Positions 1 to 6,132 are shown, counted from the first letter of the stretch. The stretch is DNA of 6,132 nucleotides from Candidatus Muproteobacteria bacterium (GCA_023266455.1 JAHFQD010000125.1:1-6132); one strand, 5' to 3'. The notes: generated by a model from the letters alone, not told the origin. Made by a program: numbers and translations.

Positions 1-476
1 GTAGCGCTCAGATGCGTGCCGAGTCCTTTACGCACGGCGTCATGTTCGGGTTCCCATTTTTTTTTATCGCGCGTTCCGACATGCGGCTCGTTGCCTGATG
101 TGGGGCCGGACGGACCACCGGTCCGAGTTCCTTTCCAATGCAATCGATACGTTCCCGATTTATAAGATTTGTCTACTGGTTGCGGAGAACTGGTTGGAAC
201 GCCGGAAGGTTCGACCGAGCGACTCGTCGCCGAAATAGCGAAGCGCGCTTTCCGTTGCGCAGCCGTTACTGCTTTCTTTGCAATCGCCGTCGCTTGTTTG
301 GAAGAGATCGGTTTACCGCTCTTCGCCGCCAACTTCTGCACCACAGACTTCGTCGCTTTCACGACGGTGCTTTGCGGTTGCATGTATTTTTTCTTATGTA
401 TCGCCGGCTTGGCGTGATGCGCTGTCGAATGTTTTGCTTTATGAATATGAATAGGTGTCTGTTTTCCTTTTGCCAT
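1..476 (-). CDS. X3: lysine/histidine-rich basic hypothetical protein, 3' end outside window
   Basis: I do not recognise this gene. It reads open from an ATG at 476 to the left window edge, giving 158 visible residues and no stop, so it is partial at its C-terminus. The start is set by AAGGAG six bases upstream. The first 30 residues hold six His and eight Lys (IHIHKAKHSTAHH, then HKKK). Residues about 36-80 are rich in Lys, Ala, Val and Ser and could form basic helices. Residues about 87-105 are a Pro/Ser-rich linker, and a Gly-rich segment (GTRTGGPSGPTSGNEPH, 116-132) precedes DKKKWEPEHD (137-146). The composition resembles a histone-H1-like tail joined by a linker to a separate domain that mostly lies outside the window. 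No signal peptide or membrane segment is visible. Three consecutive AAA codons (K138-K140) form an A9 run. It is the last visible gene of the T6SS-linked operon, 26 nt after X2. An effector or accessory role is inferred from position only. Confidence 0.75.
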   Translation of the reverse strand, partial: MAKGKQTPIHIHKAKHSTAHHAKPAIHKKKYMQPQSTVVKATKSVVQKLAAKSGKPISSKQATAIAKKAVTAAQRKARFAISATSRSVEPSGVPTSSPQPVDKSYKSGTYRLHWKGTRTGGPSGPTSGNEPHVGTRDKKKWEPEHDAVRKGLGTHLSA

Positions 477-482
477 GTCGCT

Positions 483-488
483 CTCCTT
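483..488 (-). promoter_or_regulatory. Ribosome binding site of X3 (AAGGAG)
   Basis: Minus-strand AAGGAG lies six bases before the ATG at 476. It is the best Shine-Dalgarno match in the window. It supports X3 as a real gene although its stop codon lies outside the window. Confidence 0.8.
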
Positions 489-502
489 GCGTCCGTTGTC
501 CG

Positions 503-1294
503 TTAAACCCGTTGCAACCACTTCTTCGATTTATGCTCGAGCCATATGCGAAATCCCGCGTCATTCGCCTTGCCGCTCCACGCTTTGCCTTTTTTGTGTA
601 CCGCATGGCTGTCGTAGATCGTTCTTAAACGATCGAGATGTAACGCGTTTTCCGGTTTTTCGCTCGCCATTAATTTTCTTACTCGTCCGGCGCCGCCCTT
701 CCCCGCGCCGCGGTAACCGATTTTCGGATCGACGAATTCTTCTTTGGTCATTGCATGCCGCTTCATCAGATACAGGCCGCTCATTGCGTTCAACACGGCG
801 TAACTTCCACCGCGATTGAATTCCGAGACGCCGATTTCAGCCGCCAACGTTACCGCTGCTCTCGCTCTCGCGGCGGGATTGGGACCCTCGGAGATGAGTT
901 CAAAATCTTCATGTTTACCTTTCAGTACCCGCATTGCGTTGGTGGCCCCTTGACGGCGCGTTCCAAATCTCGAGATCAACGCGTCGAACGATTCCGCGCC
1001 TTCTTCTTCGGTCCGGGTGGAGGTGTTGTGTTTTTGTACTTGGAACGTGTTGTTGTCGATTCGAACTGGCTCGGTAAGAAAATCACCCTGCGTATGCAAG
1101 GTTGTGACGTGTTGCACCGTCCCCGCGCGCGCGTAATAGTGGCGGTACGCCGCCGCACGCGATATGCCGGCGTCCCGAGCCAAGTTGGACCATTTCTTTC
1201 CATCGGCGCCCACGACATGAAACTGCATTGGTTCCGGTTCGATCATCATCGGACCTAGCGCTTCGCTTAATTTACGTTTATGTGTGTTGTTCAT
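503..1294 (-). CDS. X2: basic hypothetical protein with a TetR-like HTH segment, probable paralogue of X1
   Basis: The 263-residue product is not a family I recognise. It has about 42 Lys+Arg against 28 Asp+Glu, and no signal peptide or membrane segment. Residues about 37-58 (NLARDAGISRAAAYRHYYAR and following) have the spacing and residues of a helix-turn-helix of the kind seen in TetR-type regulators, but the rest of a TetR protein is absent. Residues 94-104 are acidic (TRTEEEGAESF). From residue 122 it carries an ordered motif series also found in X1: RVLKG (122-126), RG (161-162), LY (174-175), GGA-x3-RKL (200-208) and F-x2-W-x-E-x-K-x-KK (248-258), ending five residues later. This points to a shared domain of about 130-140 residues. 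The ATG at 1294 has AAGGGG six bases upstream. It lies 18 nt after X1 and 26 nt before X3, so co-transcription is likely. Candidate roles are T6SS-associated effector or effector partner, or a DNA-binding protein; none is shown by the sequence. Confidence 0.85.
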   Translation of the reverse strand: MNNTHKRKLSEALGPMMIEPEPMQFHVVGADGKKWSNLARDAGISRAAAYRHYYARAGTVQHVTTLHTQGDFLTEPVRIDNNTFQVQKHNTSTRTEEEGAESFDALISRFGTRRQGATNAMRVLKGKHEDFELISEGPNPAARARAAVTLAAEIGVSEFNRGGSYAVLNAMSGLYLMKRHAMTKEEFVDPKIGYRGAGKGGAGRVRKLMASEKPENALHLDRLRTIYDSHAVHKKGKAWSGKANDAGFRIWLEHKSKKWLQRV

Positions 1295-1300
1295 GTGTTT

Positions 1301-1306
1301 CCCCTT
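1301..1306 (-). promoter_or_regulatory. Ribosome binding site of X2 (AAGGGG)
   Basis: The minus strand reads AAAAGGGGAAACAC before the ATG at 1294. AAGGGG sits six bases from the start inside the 18-nt gap after X1, which supports this start over the internal Met codons at residues 16-17. Confidence 0.7.
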
Positions 1307-1312
1307 TTCAAA

Positions 1313-2185
1313 TTATTTTTTCACCGGGTACAACGCCATCATTTTCTTGACCTTCATTTCACGCCACTCTTCGAAACTGGCCTTCGCATATTTGGGTTTC
1401 TTGCTGGCGTAATTCTTAAAGATGTCTTTCATCGCCTTGTCGTCCATCAAACTGTCCAGATAAGTGCCGTCGACCAGTTTGCGCGACGTGTCAGCGCCGC
1501 CTGCGCGCGCGGCGACGAAAGTACCGGTCGTGTCGTGAAACGTGCTGCTTAATTTCGAACGCGACGCCTTGTCGATCTGTTTGCGATGTTTGATTTTGTA
1601 AAGCTCGATATGCGCGTTATAGGGGTTGAGCAAGTGACGTCCGCGTTCGGACGTCATGATCAGCGATCCACCCAATAAAGCGTTGTCGACGTGCGCGGAT
1701 GTCAGTCCTTTTGAGTGCGCTGTGCCCTTCATCACGCGCAACAGGTCTTGCGCATAGGCCGGCTGTTCTTTTGTTGGCACATCGTCCAGCGCCGTTTTCT
1801 TTTTCTTCGCGGCTTTATATTTGGCGCTGTCTTTGGCGTAGTAAATGTGGCCAACCCCGTCCATCTTATAAAAGGGATTAAGCTTCACTTGCGACGGTTT
1901 TTTCTTAGACCACTCTCGATAATTCAAATCGAATTCTTTAGTCGCGCTTTTACCGCCGTGCGAATAGCTGAGCGTCACTCTCGCCATCGCCGGTCGTATG
2001 GGAGCGAAGAAGGTTTCTTTTTGTAACGTGGTCCAGCCCGCAGGCCCCGCGATCGCATATTGCTTGTAACCCAACGTCGGCAACTCTGGCTCGTCCATAT
2101 CGCTAAACTTCATGCGCTTCACGGGTGCGCTTTTAGGCGCCGGGGGATAGGCCTTGGCTTTGCGTTTTTTGGCGGCCCCGCTCAT
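1313..2185 (-). CDS. X1: strongly basic, lysine-rich hypothetical protein, probable paralogue of X2
   Basis: I do not recognise this family. The ATG at 2185 gives 290 residues; it overlaps the previous gene's stop as ATGA and has AAAGGA seven bases upstream. A TTG two codons earlier (2191) would add two residues but leaves only one base after that ribosome site, so ATG is preferred. About 44 residues are Lys (15%), with 57 Lys+Arg against 28 Asp+Glu. Basic clusters are KKRKAK (6-11), VKRMK (22-26) and KKKK (127-130); the first resembles a eukaryotic nuclear localisation signal. Residues about 40-120 look beta-rich with many aromatics, 140-200 look helical. Motifs shared in order with X2 are RVMKG (150-154), RG (181-182), LY (195-196), GGA-x3-RKL (229-237) and F-x2-W-x-E-x-K-x-KK (271-281). 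No signal peptide, membrane segment or catalytic motif could be assigned. Translational coupling to the TPR-GNAT gene ties it to the T6SS operon; an effector or effector-partner role is inferred. Confidence 0.87.
   Translation of the reverse strand: MSGAAKKRKAKAYPPAPKSAPVKRMKFSDMDEPELPTLGYKQYAIAGPAGWTTLQKETFFAPIRPAMARVTLSYSHGGKSATKEFDLNYREWSKKKPSQVKLNPFYKMDGVGHIYYAKDSAKYKAAKKKKTALDDVPTKEQPAYAQDLLRVMKGTAHSKGLTSAHVDNALLGGSLIMTSERGRHLLNPYNAHIELYKIKHRKQIDKASRSKLSSTFHDTTGTFVAARAGGADTSRKLVDGTYLDSLMDDKAMKDIFKNYASKKPKYAKASFEEWREMKVKKMMALYPVKK
1635..1656. repeat. Perfect 9-bp inverted repeat inside X1
   Basis: TGACGTCCG (1635-1643) and its exact reverse complement CGGACGTCA (1648-1656) flank a 4-base loop. 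The mRNA could form a GC-rich hairpin in the codons for X1 residues about 177-185 (MTSERGRHL). No T tract follows on either side, so it is not a terminator. A 9-bp palindrome with a short loop is only mildly unexpected in 6 kb. Confidence 0.4.
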
Positions 2186-3225
2186 ATCCAATTCCTTTCT
2201 GTGATGATCAGGTCTTCTAACTGGATCGGCGAATCGATCCGCGCCAACAGTTCACGCAGTCGTTCTATCGTGCAGCCGTCGTTGATCGGCCGTTCATTCG
2301 AAAGCGCATGACGCAAAAAAAGCAGATCGTCGTCGGGAAATCGTCCACGCGTCGGCAGTGCGTCGAAGCCGAGCGCCGCTAAGGCGCGACGCGAACGCGC
2401 GTTGTGGAGATAAACGGACGTGAATATTTCTCGCAGTCCCATGGCTCGCGCTTGCGAAAACAACAGACGCGCGCTGCGACGACCGAAGCCGCGGCGTTGA
2501 AAATCTGTTCCAATCCAGAAATAGAAATAACCCGCGTCTTCGTGGCGGCGCACGCTGACGGCACCGATGAATCCCCAAAACCCATGCATCACCGCGTAGA
2601 TCGCTCGACCCGCTTCCTCCGTTTGTTCGGTGATCCAGGTGCGCGTCGCTTCTACGTTCGGCAACTCGGGCAAGCGTGTCATCACGCCGATGTCGTCGTC
2701 GCGATACTGTTCCCACAGTGCTTGCGCGTGAAAACCGTCCAGCGGTTCTAATGCCAGTTCTTCATCGCGCGCTATATCACCGCGATACCATGGCATGTTC
2801 TTCCAGTGCCGGCATCGATCGTTCAGCCATTGAAGTTGCGCTGCATATGCCGATTCGTTGTTCGCAGCGAGTTCGAGTGCGGCGATCGCGTCTCCAATCC
2901 GGCCGGTGTGCGCGCAACAAAGTCCGAGCATGGAAAGTGCTTCGGGATTCCCATCGTCGTTCGACAAACCGGCATACAACACCCGCTGCGCCAACGCCCA
3001 ATCGCTCAGTTGTATCGCCACGCGCGCGACGTCGAGATAAATGTCGCTTTCTTGCCCAGGTCGTTGATATTCCTTCCACAGGTTGCCGAGCGCACCGCGC
3101 CAGCGCGTGCGTTCTGCAATCGCTTTGTCGATGCTCGGCTCGCACGCTGTTCCCAACGCCGCTTCGAGCAAACGCAGGTCGTGTCGGCTGGGACGTAAAA
3201 ATGCGGAGTTAGCGAGTGGCGTCAT
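2182..3225 (-). CDS. TPR-like/GNAT N-acetyltransferase fusion in the T6SS operon
   Basis: This 347-residue protein has two parts. Residues about 15-140 are predominantly helical and TPR-like: the stretch with DVARVAIQLSDWALAQRVL and the one with NPEALSMLGLCCAHTGRIGD resemble successive TPR hairpins. Residues about 155-307 are a GNAT domain, which transfers acetyl from acetyl-CoA to an amine. Its acetyl-CoA pyrophosphate-binding loop is QRRGFG (243-248, the Q/R-x-x-G-x-G/A signature), preceded by the strand YFYFWIG (233-239). The late motif NARSRRALAALGF (275-287) is typical of the Rim-type/ribosomal-protein-serine acetyltransferase-like branch. About 40 residues extend past the usual domain end. 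The ATG at 3225 follows the tssA stop by 4 nt; the only Shine-Dalgarno-like AAAGGA is 13 nt away, so translation probably depends on coupling. The substrate is unknown; T6SS components or the Lys-rich products of the downstream genes are possible. The protein appears cytosolic, with no signal peptide. Confidence 0.9.
   Translation of the reverse strand: MTPLANSAFLRPSRHDLRLLEAALGTACEPSIDKAIAERTRWRGALGNLWKEYQRPGQESDIYLDVARVAIQLSDWALAQRVLYAGLSNDDGNPEALSMLGLCCAHTGRIGDAIAALELAANNESAYAAQLQWLNDRCRHWKNMPWYRGDIARDEELALEPLDGFHAQALWEQYRDDDIGVMTRLPELPNVEATRTWITEQTEEAGRAIYAVMHGFWGFIGAVSVRRHEDAGYFYFWIGTDFQRRGFGRRSARLLFSQARAMGLREIFTSVYLHNARSRRALAALGFDALPTRGRFPDDDLLFLRHALSNERPINDGCTIERLRELLARIDSPIQLEDLIITERNWI
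2193..2198 (-). promoter_or_regulatory. Ribosome binding site deciding the X1 start (AAAGGA)
   Basis: The minus strand reads GAAAGGAATTGGATATG. AAAGGA is seven bases before the ATG at 2185 but only one base before the alternative TTG at 2191. This favours the ATG, which overlaps the acetyltransferase TGA in an ATGA coupling junction. Confidence 0.75.
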
Positions 3226-3229
3226 GGCG

Positions 3230-4351
3230 CTAATCGGGTCCTTTGGCGCTTGTATCCACGAGGCCCAGTAATTCGAAAATACTCAGTTGCCCGCCAAATT
3301 TGACGAATAACTCGTGGTACAACTCTGCCGTATTCAGGTTTCCCCATGCGATCGCGCGCCGCAGCAAATACGGCGTCGGACTATGCGGTTCGGTTCGCAT
3401 CAAATATTCAGCGACTTCCGTCAAGCGAGCGTAGGCCGACGCACGATCATAGATAGCGCCGTCGCCGAAGACGGTCGGCGTTGTCGTCGCCGCGGATCGA
3501 GTATCGTCGGCGGATGTCGGTGCGATTTCAGTCGTTTTCGGTTGAACACCGCGTTTATGCAACGCCGACGCGATCAGCATTTGCGTTTGCTCGAGCAAAC
3601 CCGATAAGCCGGCCAGACTGGGCGCGCTGTCGCCGCAGCGCTCAGAGAGCGTACTCGTCAGCGTGCCGACGGCGGCCAGCGCCGCTTCGAGTTGTTCATA
3701 GAGCGATACATGCCACTCCGTCGCCGTTCCCGCCATCGCGGCGGTGAACTCCAGCGTTGAAATACCTTCGACTTCTTCCGGCACGTTACCGTTTTTCGAA
3801 GATCGCAATTGTTCGTTGCGCCGCGCTTGTTCCCAATCAGCCCAGTTGAGTTCGCGCTGTTCGCGCGAGGTATGCGTCAACGGCACCAATCGCAGCACTG
3901 GCAATAATTTTTCGTTAATCCAATGAATGACGTTGGTGCGGTATTCGATGTCCTCGTCGATGGGTGGATATAAGTGTTCCCAATAACGACGGCATAACGC
4001 GTCGATGAACGTCAAACAGGGCGAGATTGCTTGGAAGCCTCGTTCGTGGATTTCCGCTTCCAGCAACCACGCGACCAACTGCAAGTCTTTGCTCTTCGTG
4101 GCCAGCGCTTGTATTGCTACGTCGCGCACTTTGTTCCAATCGGCGCGCTTCAATTCGTGTTCCCACGGACCCATCGGCAACGTCGGATCGTCTTGTCGGC
4201 GCGCTTCTTGGATGGAACGATAGACGCCGTTGCTGCGTAAACTCTCCCCGCCGGGCCGCTCGGCGTTGATTGGCGCCAGCAACGCGTCGAACGTGACGCC
4301 GCAGTGCTCAGAGAAATAACGTTGTGTGTCGTTTTCTAGTTCTGTTTGCAT
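3230..4351 (-). CDS. tssA: Type VI secretion protein TssA (ImpA_N family, short class)
   Basis: TssA is a cytosolic T6SS protein that helps assemble the baseplate and prime or cap the growing sheath-tube. The 373-residue product carries the ImpA_N domain at about residues 18-158: PGGESLRSNGVY (33-44), the EARRQDDPTLP stretch (49-59), WEHELKRADW (63-72), TKSKDLQLVAWLLEA (85-99), then RYWEHLYPPID (122-132) and WINEKLLPVLRLVPL (144-158). A variable, probably helical middle region (about 160-265) and a low-complexity linker rich in Thr, Ser and Ala (about 270-295) follow. The C-terminal block RASAYARLTEVAEYLMRTEPHSP (303-325) with YLLRRAIAWGNL (328-339) matches the short TssA class (roughly 350 residues, like Pseudomonas TssA1, whose C-terminus is a baseplate gp6-like ring). 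The start ATG at 4351 is 7 nt past the tssM stop, with AGAGG overlapping that stop. The domain match is clear and the reading frame intact. Confidence 0.96.
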   Translation of the reverse strand: MQTELENDTQRYFSEHCGVTFDALLAPINAERPGGESLRSNGVYRSIQEARRQDDPTLPMGPWEHELKRADWNKVRDVAIQALATKSKDLQLVAWLLEAEIHERGFQAISPCLTFIDALCRRYWEHLYPPIDEDIEYRTNVIHWINEKLLPVLRLVPLTHTSREQRELNWADWEQARRNEQLRSSKNGNVPEEVEGISTLEFTAAMAGTATEWHVSLYEQLEAALAAVGTLTSTLSERCGDSAPSLAGLSGLLEQTQMLIASALHKRGVQPKTTEIAPTSADDTRSAATTTPTVFGDGAIYDRASAYARLTEVAEYLMRTEPHSPTPYLLRRAIAWGNLNTAELYHELFVKFGGQLSIFELLGLVDTSAKGPD

Positions 4352-4355
4352 AGTG

Positions 4356-4360
4356 CCTCT
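4356..4360 (-). promoter_or_regulatory. Ribosome binding site of tssA (AGAGG)
   Basis: The minus strand reads TAGAGGCACTATG: the tssM stop TAG is part of the Shine-Dalgarno sequence AGAGG, four bases before the tssA ATG. This arrangement suggests translational coupling of tssM and tssA. Confidence 0.6.
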
Positions 4361-6132
4361 ACCAACTTGGCGCGTGAGACGGAAACTGCCGCGGTATTTT
4401 TAGCGTCACCGGTGCTTGGGTCTTCGGATCGACGCCGATGATTTTCATCTTCAGATATAAACGGGTTTCGGTTGTCACCGCCTCTGCCGTTTTCTCGCGC
4501 GTCGGTACGCGGAATTCGAGAATGACGGCAGAAGGATCGTTGACGTCCGCGCGCGCGGCGTGCCGGCGCAAAAATTTCAGCAACGACCATGAACTTTGGC
4601 GTTCATTGAAAGACGCCACGTTTCCGTCGACACGCATGTCTGGCTGCGCGGGATCGAGTAATGGCGCGCTCTTGGCTAGATCCGCCCAGCGCAATTCCAA
4701 CGAAAGCGGTTGTCCGACTTGCCAATCGATCTCGGTCTTTCCATTCGGATGGCCCGCGGTCTGTCCGTTGGCGATCAAGCGCCAGTTCAAAACGTTTTCT
4801 GCTCCGGGAGACTCCTGTGGCGGCGCGCGGAATTCGACTTTGAGACGCAATGGCTGAACCGGATCGCTGACGACACCGGCGTTGAGAAACGCCGCGGTGT
4901 CATCCAACTGCGCGATAAAAGCGACCACGTCGCGCCATTCATCGCCTTTTAGGCTGGCGATTTTCACGCGCAAGGTGTCACGCTGTTTGGCGTAAGACGC
5001 GAAGAAACTTCGCGTAGCCGCCAGCGGCGCTTCGCTTGTGTCCAATGGACCGAAAGGAAAATGTCCAGCCAAGTCGGTGGCGAATTGACGTTCGACGTTT
5101 TGATACTGACCGTACGCCAAGGCGCGCCCGCGATCGCCGCAATGCAGTTGCGCCTGTTGCACCAGACGCCATCGTCGACGCGAGAACAGGTCGCCGCCAT
5201 AGGCGTCGCCAACATAGGTGCCCAGGGTTTCTTCGCAGTTATCGGTGGTTAACGGAACAACTTGTTTGAGGAAGAAGTCATTTAATCTTCCGACCTGGCC
5301 GCTGGGTTCTTTGAAATTAATAAATCGATTCAACTCTTGGATCGTAGCTTCCCAGTTAAGCGTGCCGTCGTTGAGTTGCGCGTCGCTCACGCCTTCGGTG
5401 TTTTTCAACAACGTTACGAAGGGTTCCGCATGACTCGCCAGGATTTGACTGCGCTGCAATTGTCGATCGAGATATTCTTTGGCTTGCGGCGCGCCGCCGA
5501 CGGAAAAAATCCGACGCGGCACGTCTTCCGCACCGCCAGCGAGTTCGACATCGGGTTCGTATAGGCGGCTGGCGTCGGCCAGATCTTGTATCGTGCGCAA
5601 TCCCTGCCCCGCGTGATTGCGCGCACATTGAACGATACGCGCGTGGCTCGCGTCGTAACCGAGTTGTTGGTACATCCGCAGCGTCCATAACAACGGCTCC
5701 AACACGCGCGACAGATCGCTCGATTGCTGCTGGATGAGTTGATCCGACGCCGATAACGCGTCGACGCGCGGTGCATTCGATGTCTCGGAGAAATTGGACA
5801 GACGCTGCGCGCGATACAGGATGTCGTCGAGCACCGCGTGTAGATGTTGTCGCGCGAGCCGTACGTACAACGAGGTATCGCCGTCATTACCCGTGCTTGC
5901 CGGCGCGAACTGCTGGTATTCGCGAATAAACGTCGCGGTCTCCGCTAAGCTGGCACTGTTCCATCCGCGCAATGGCCGTTGGCACGAAAAAGTTTCTCGC
6001 GGCGTGAGCTTCATGAAATTCAGACCGAGTAATTTTTTGATCCCCGCCGCTTCGGCGGCGATTGCTGGCGCGAGCGCCAAACGCGATCCGTCGGTTTGAA
6101 ACAGTGCGCCGTGCGGCGCCACGTGCAACTCG
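4359..6132 (-). CDS. tssM: Type VI secretion protein TssM/IcmF, C-terminal half (5' part outside window)
   Basis: TssM is the inner-membrane protein of the T6SS TssJLM membrane complex; its periplasmic C-terminal part spans toward the outer-membrane lipoprotein TssJ. About 590 residues are visible and the frame stays open to the right edge. The first possible start, a TTG at 6126-6128, lies inside an ongoing coding frame, so it is not taken as the true start. Full-length family members are about 1100-1300 residues; the transmembrane segments and GTPase-like domain expected upstream are outside the window. Visible parts (numbered from the TTG codon): a helical IcmF-related region (about 60-350), a segment typical of the family near 355-390 (FPFGPLDTSEAPLAATRSFF), and a beta-rich terminal domain (about 425-589) with LRLKVEFRAP, a WSLLKFLRRH helix and LYLKMKIIG, ending in the FPSHAP tail often seen at TssM C-termini. 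It stops with TAG 7 nt before tssA, so it heads the visible operon. Confidence 0.92.
   Translation of the reverse strand, partial: ELHVAPHGALFQTDGSRLALAPAIAAEAAGIKKLLGLNFMKLTPRETFSCQRPLRGWNSASLAETATFIREYQQFAPASTGNDGDTSLYVRLARQHLHAVLDDILYRAQRLSNFSETSNAPRVDALSASDQLIQQQSSDLSRVLEPLLWTLRMYQQLGYDASHARIVQCARNHAGQGLRTIQDLADASRLYEPDVELAGGAEDVPRRIFSVGGAPQAKEYLDRQLQRSQILASHAEPFVTLLKNTEGVSDAQLNDGTLNWEATIQELNRFINFKEPSGQVGRLNDFFLKQVVPLTTDNCEETLGTYVGDAYGGDLFSRRRWRLVQQAQLHCGDRGRALAYGQYQNVERQFATDLAGHFPFGPLDTSEAPLAATRSFFASYAKQRDTLRVKIASLKGDEWRDVVAFIAQLDDTAAFLNAGVVSDPVQPLRLKVEFRAPPQESPGAENVLNWRLIANGQTAGHPNGKTEIDWQVGQPLSLELRWADLAKSAPLLDPAQPDMRVDGNVASFNERQSSWSLLKFLRRHAARADVNDPSAVILEFRVPTREKTAEAVTTETRLYLKMKIIGVDPKTQAPVTLKIPRQFPSHAPSW

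Noticed and set aside
755..1258. Plus-strand open frame of 167 residues antisense to X2
   Set aside because: X2 has a good ribosome site, operon context and motifs shared with X1; the antisense frame has none of these.
2186..2191. TTG at 2191 as the start of X1
   Set aside because: It would leave one base between AAAGGA and the start, whereas the ATG at 2185 has seven-base spacing and the usual ATGA overlap.
2217..2240. Short inverted repeat (GGATCG / CGATCC) near the end of the GNAT gene as a terminator
   Set aside because: The stem is six bases, lies within coding sequence and has no T tract on the minus strand; X1 follows by overlap, so termination here is unlikely.
2676..3212. Plus-strand open frame of 178 residues antisense to the TPR-GNAT gene
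   Set aside because: It is Arg/Cys/Ser-rich with no recognisable domain, lies wholly opposite a gene with clear GNAT motifs, and is typical of shadow frames in such sequence.
5414..5887. Minus-strand 157-residue frame inside tssM
   Set aside because: An Arg/Cys/Ser-rich out-of-frame reading of the tssM coding strand, with no domain; tssM is intact through this region.
6126..6128. TTG at the right edge as the start of tssM
   Set aside because: The frame remains open upstream to the edge and the visible part matches only the C-terminal half of TssM, so this is an internal leucine codon.

Overview
The window is one strand-coherent run of six genes, all on the minus strand, so transcription runs from high to low coordinates. 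It looks like the downstream end of a type VI secretion system (T6SS) operon from a Gram-negative, probably proteobacterial, genome of moderate GC. Genus cannot be read from the sequence; a beta- or gammaproteobacterium is my best guess, at low confidence. Both window edges cut genes: tssM lacks its 5' part at the right edge, and a lysine/histidine-rich gene lacks its 3' part at the left edge.

Right half (about 2182-6132), recognisable T6SS genes: the C-terminal half of TssM/IcmF (inner-membrane core protein), then TssA (ImpA_N family, assembly/baseplate protein), then a two-part protein with a TPR-like helical N-terminal half and a GNAT acetyltransferase C-terminal half. They are packed with 7-nt and 4-nt gaps.

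Left half (1-2185), unrecognised cargo-like genes: three strongly basic, lysine-rich proteins that I cannot assign to a named family (called X1, X2 and X3 here). X1 overlaps the acetyltransferase stop codon by an ATGA junction. X2 follows after 18 nt and X3 after 26 nt, each with a good Shine-Dalgarno sequence. X1 and X2 share an ordered series of short motifs at near-constant spacing (RV[M/L]KG, RG, LY, GGA-x3-RKL, F-x2-W-x-E-x-K-x-KK) and are probably diverged paralogues. X3 has a histone-tail-like K/A/P/H-rich N-terminus and an A9 homopolymer in its coding strand.

Working together: TssM and TssA are parts of the secretion machine. The TPR-GNAT protein is a cytosolic modifying or accessory enzyme. 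The three basic proteins sit where T6SS clusters often carry accessory or effector genes, so they are candidate effectors, effector partners or substrates of the neighbouring acetyltransferase; that role is inference from position only. There is no gene-free stretch longer than 26 nt, and no RNA gene, mobile element, CRISPR array, convincing promoter or terminator was seen.
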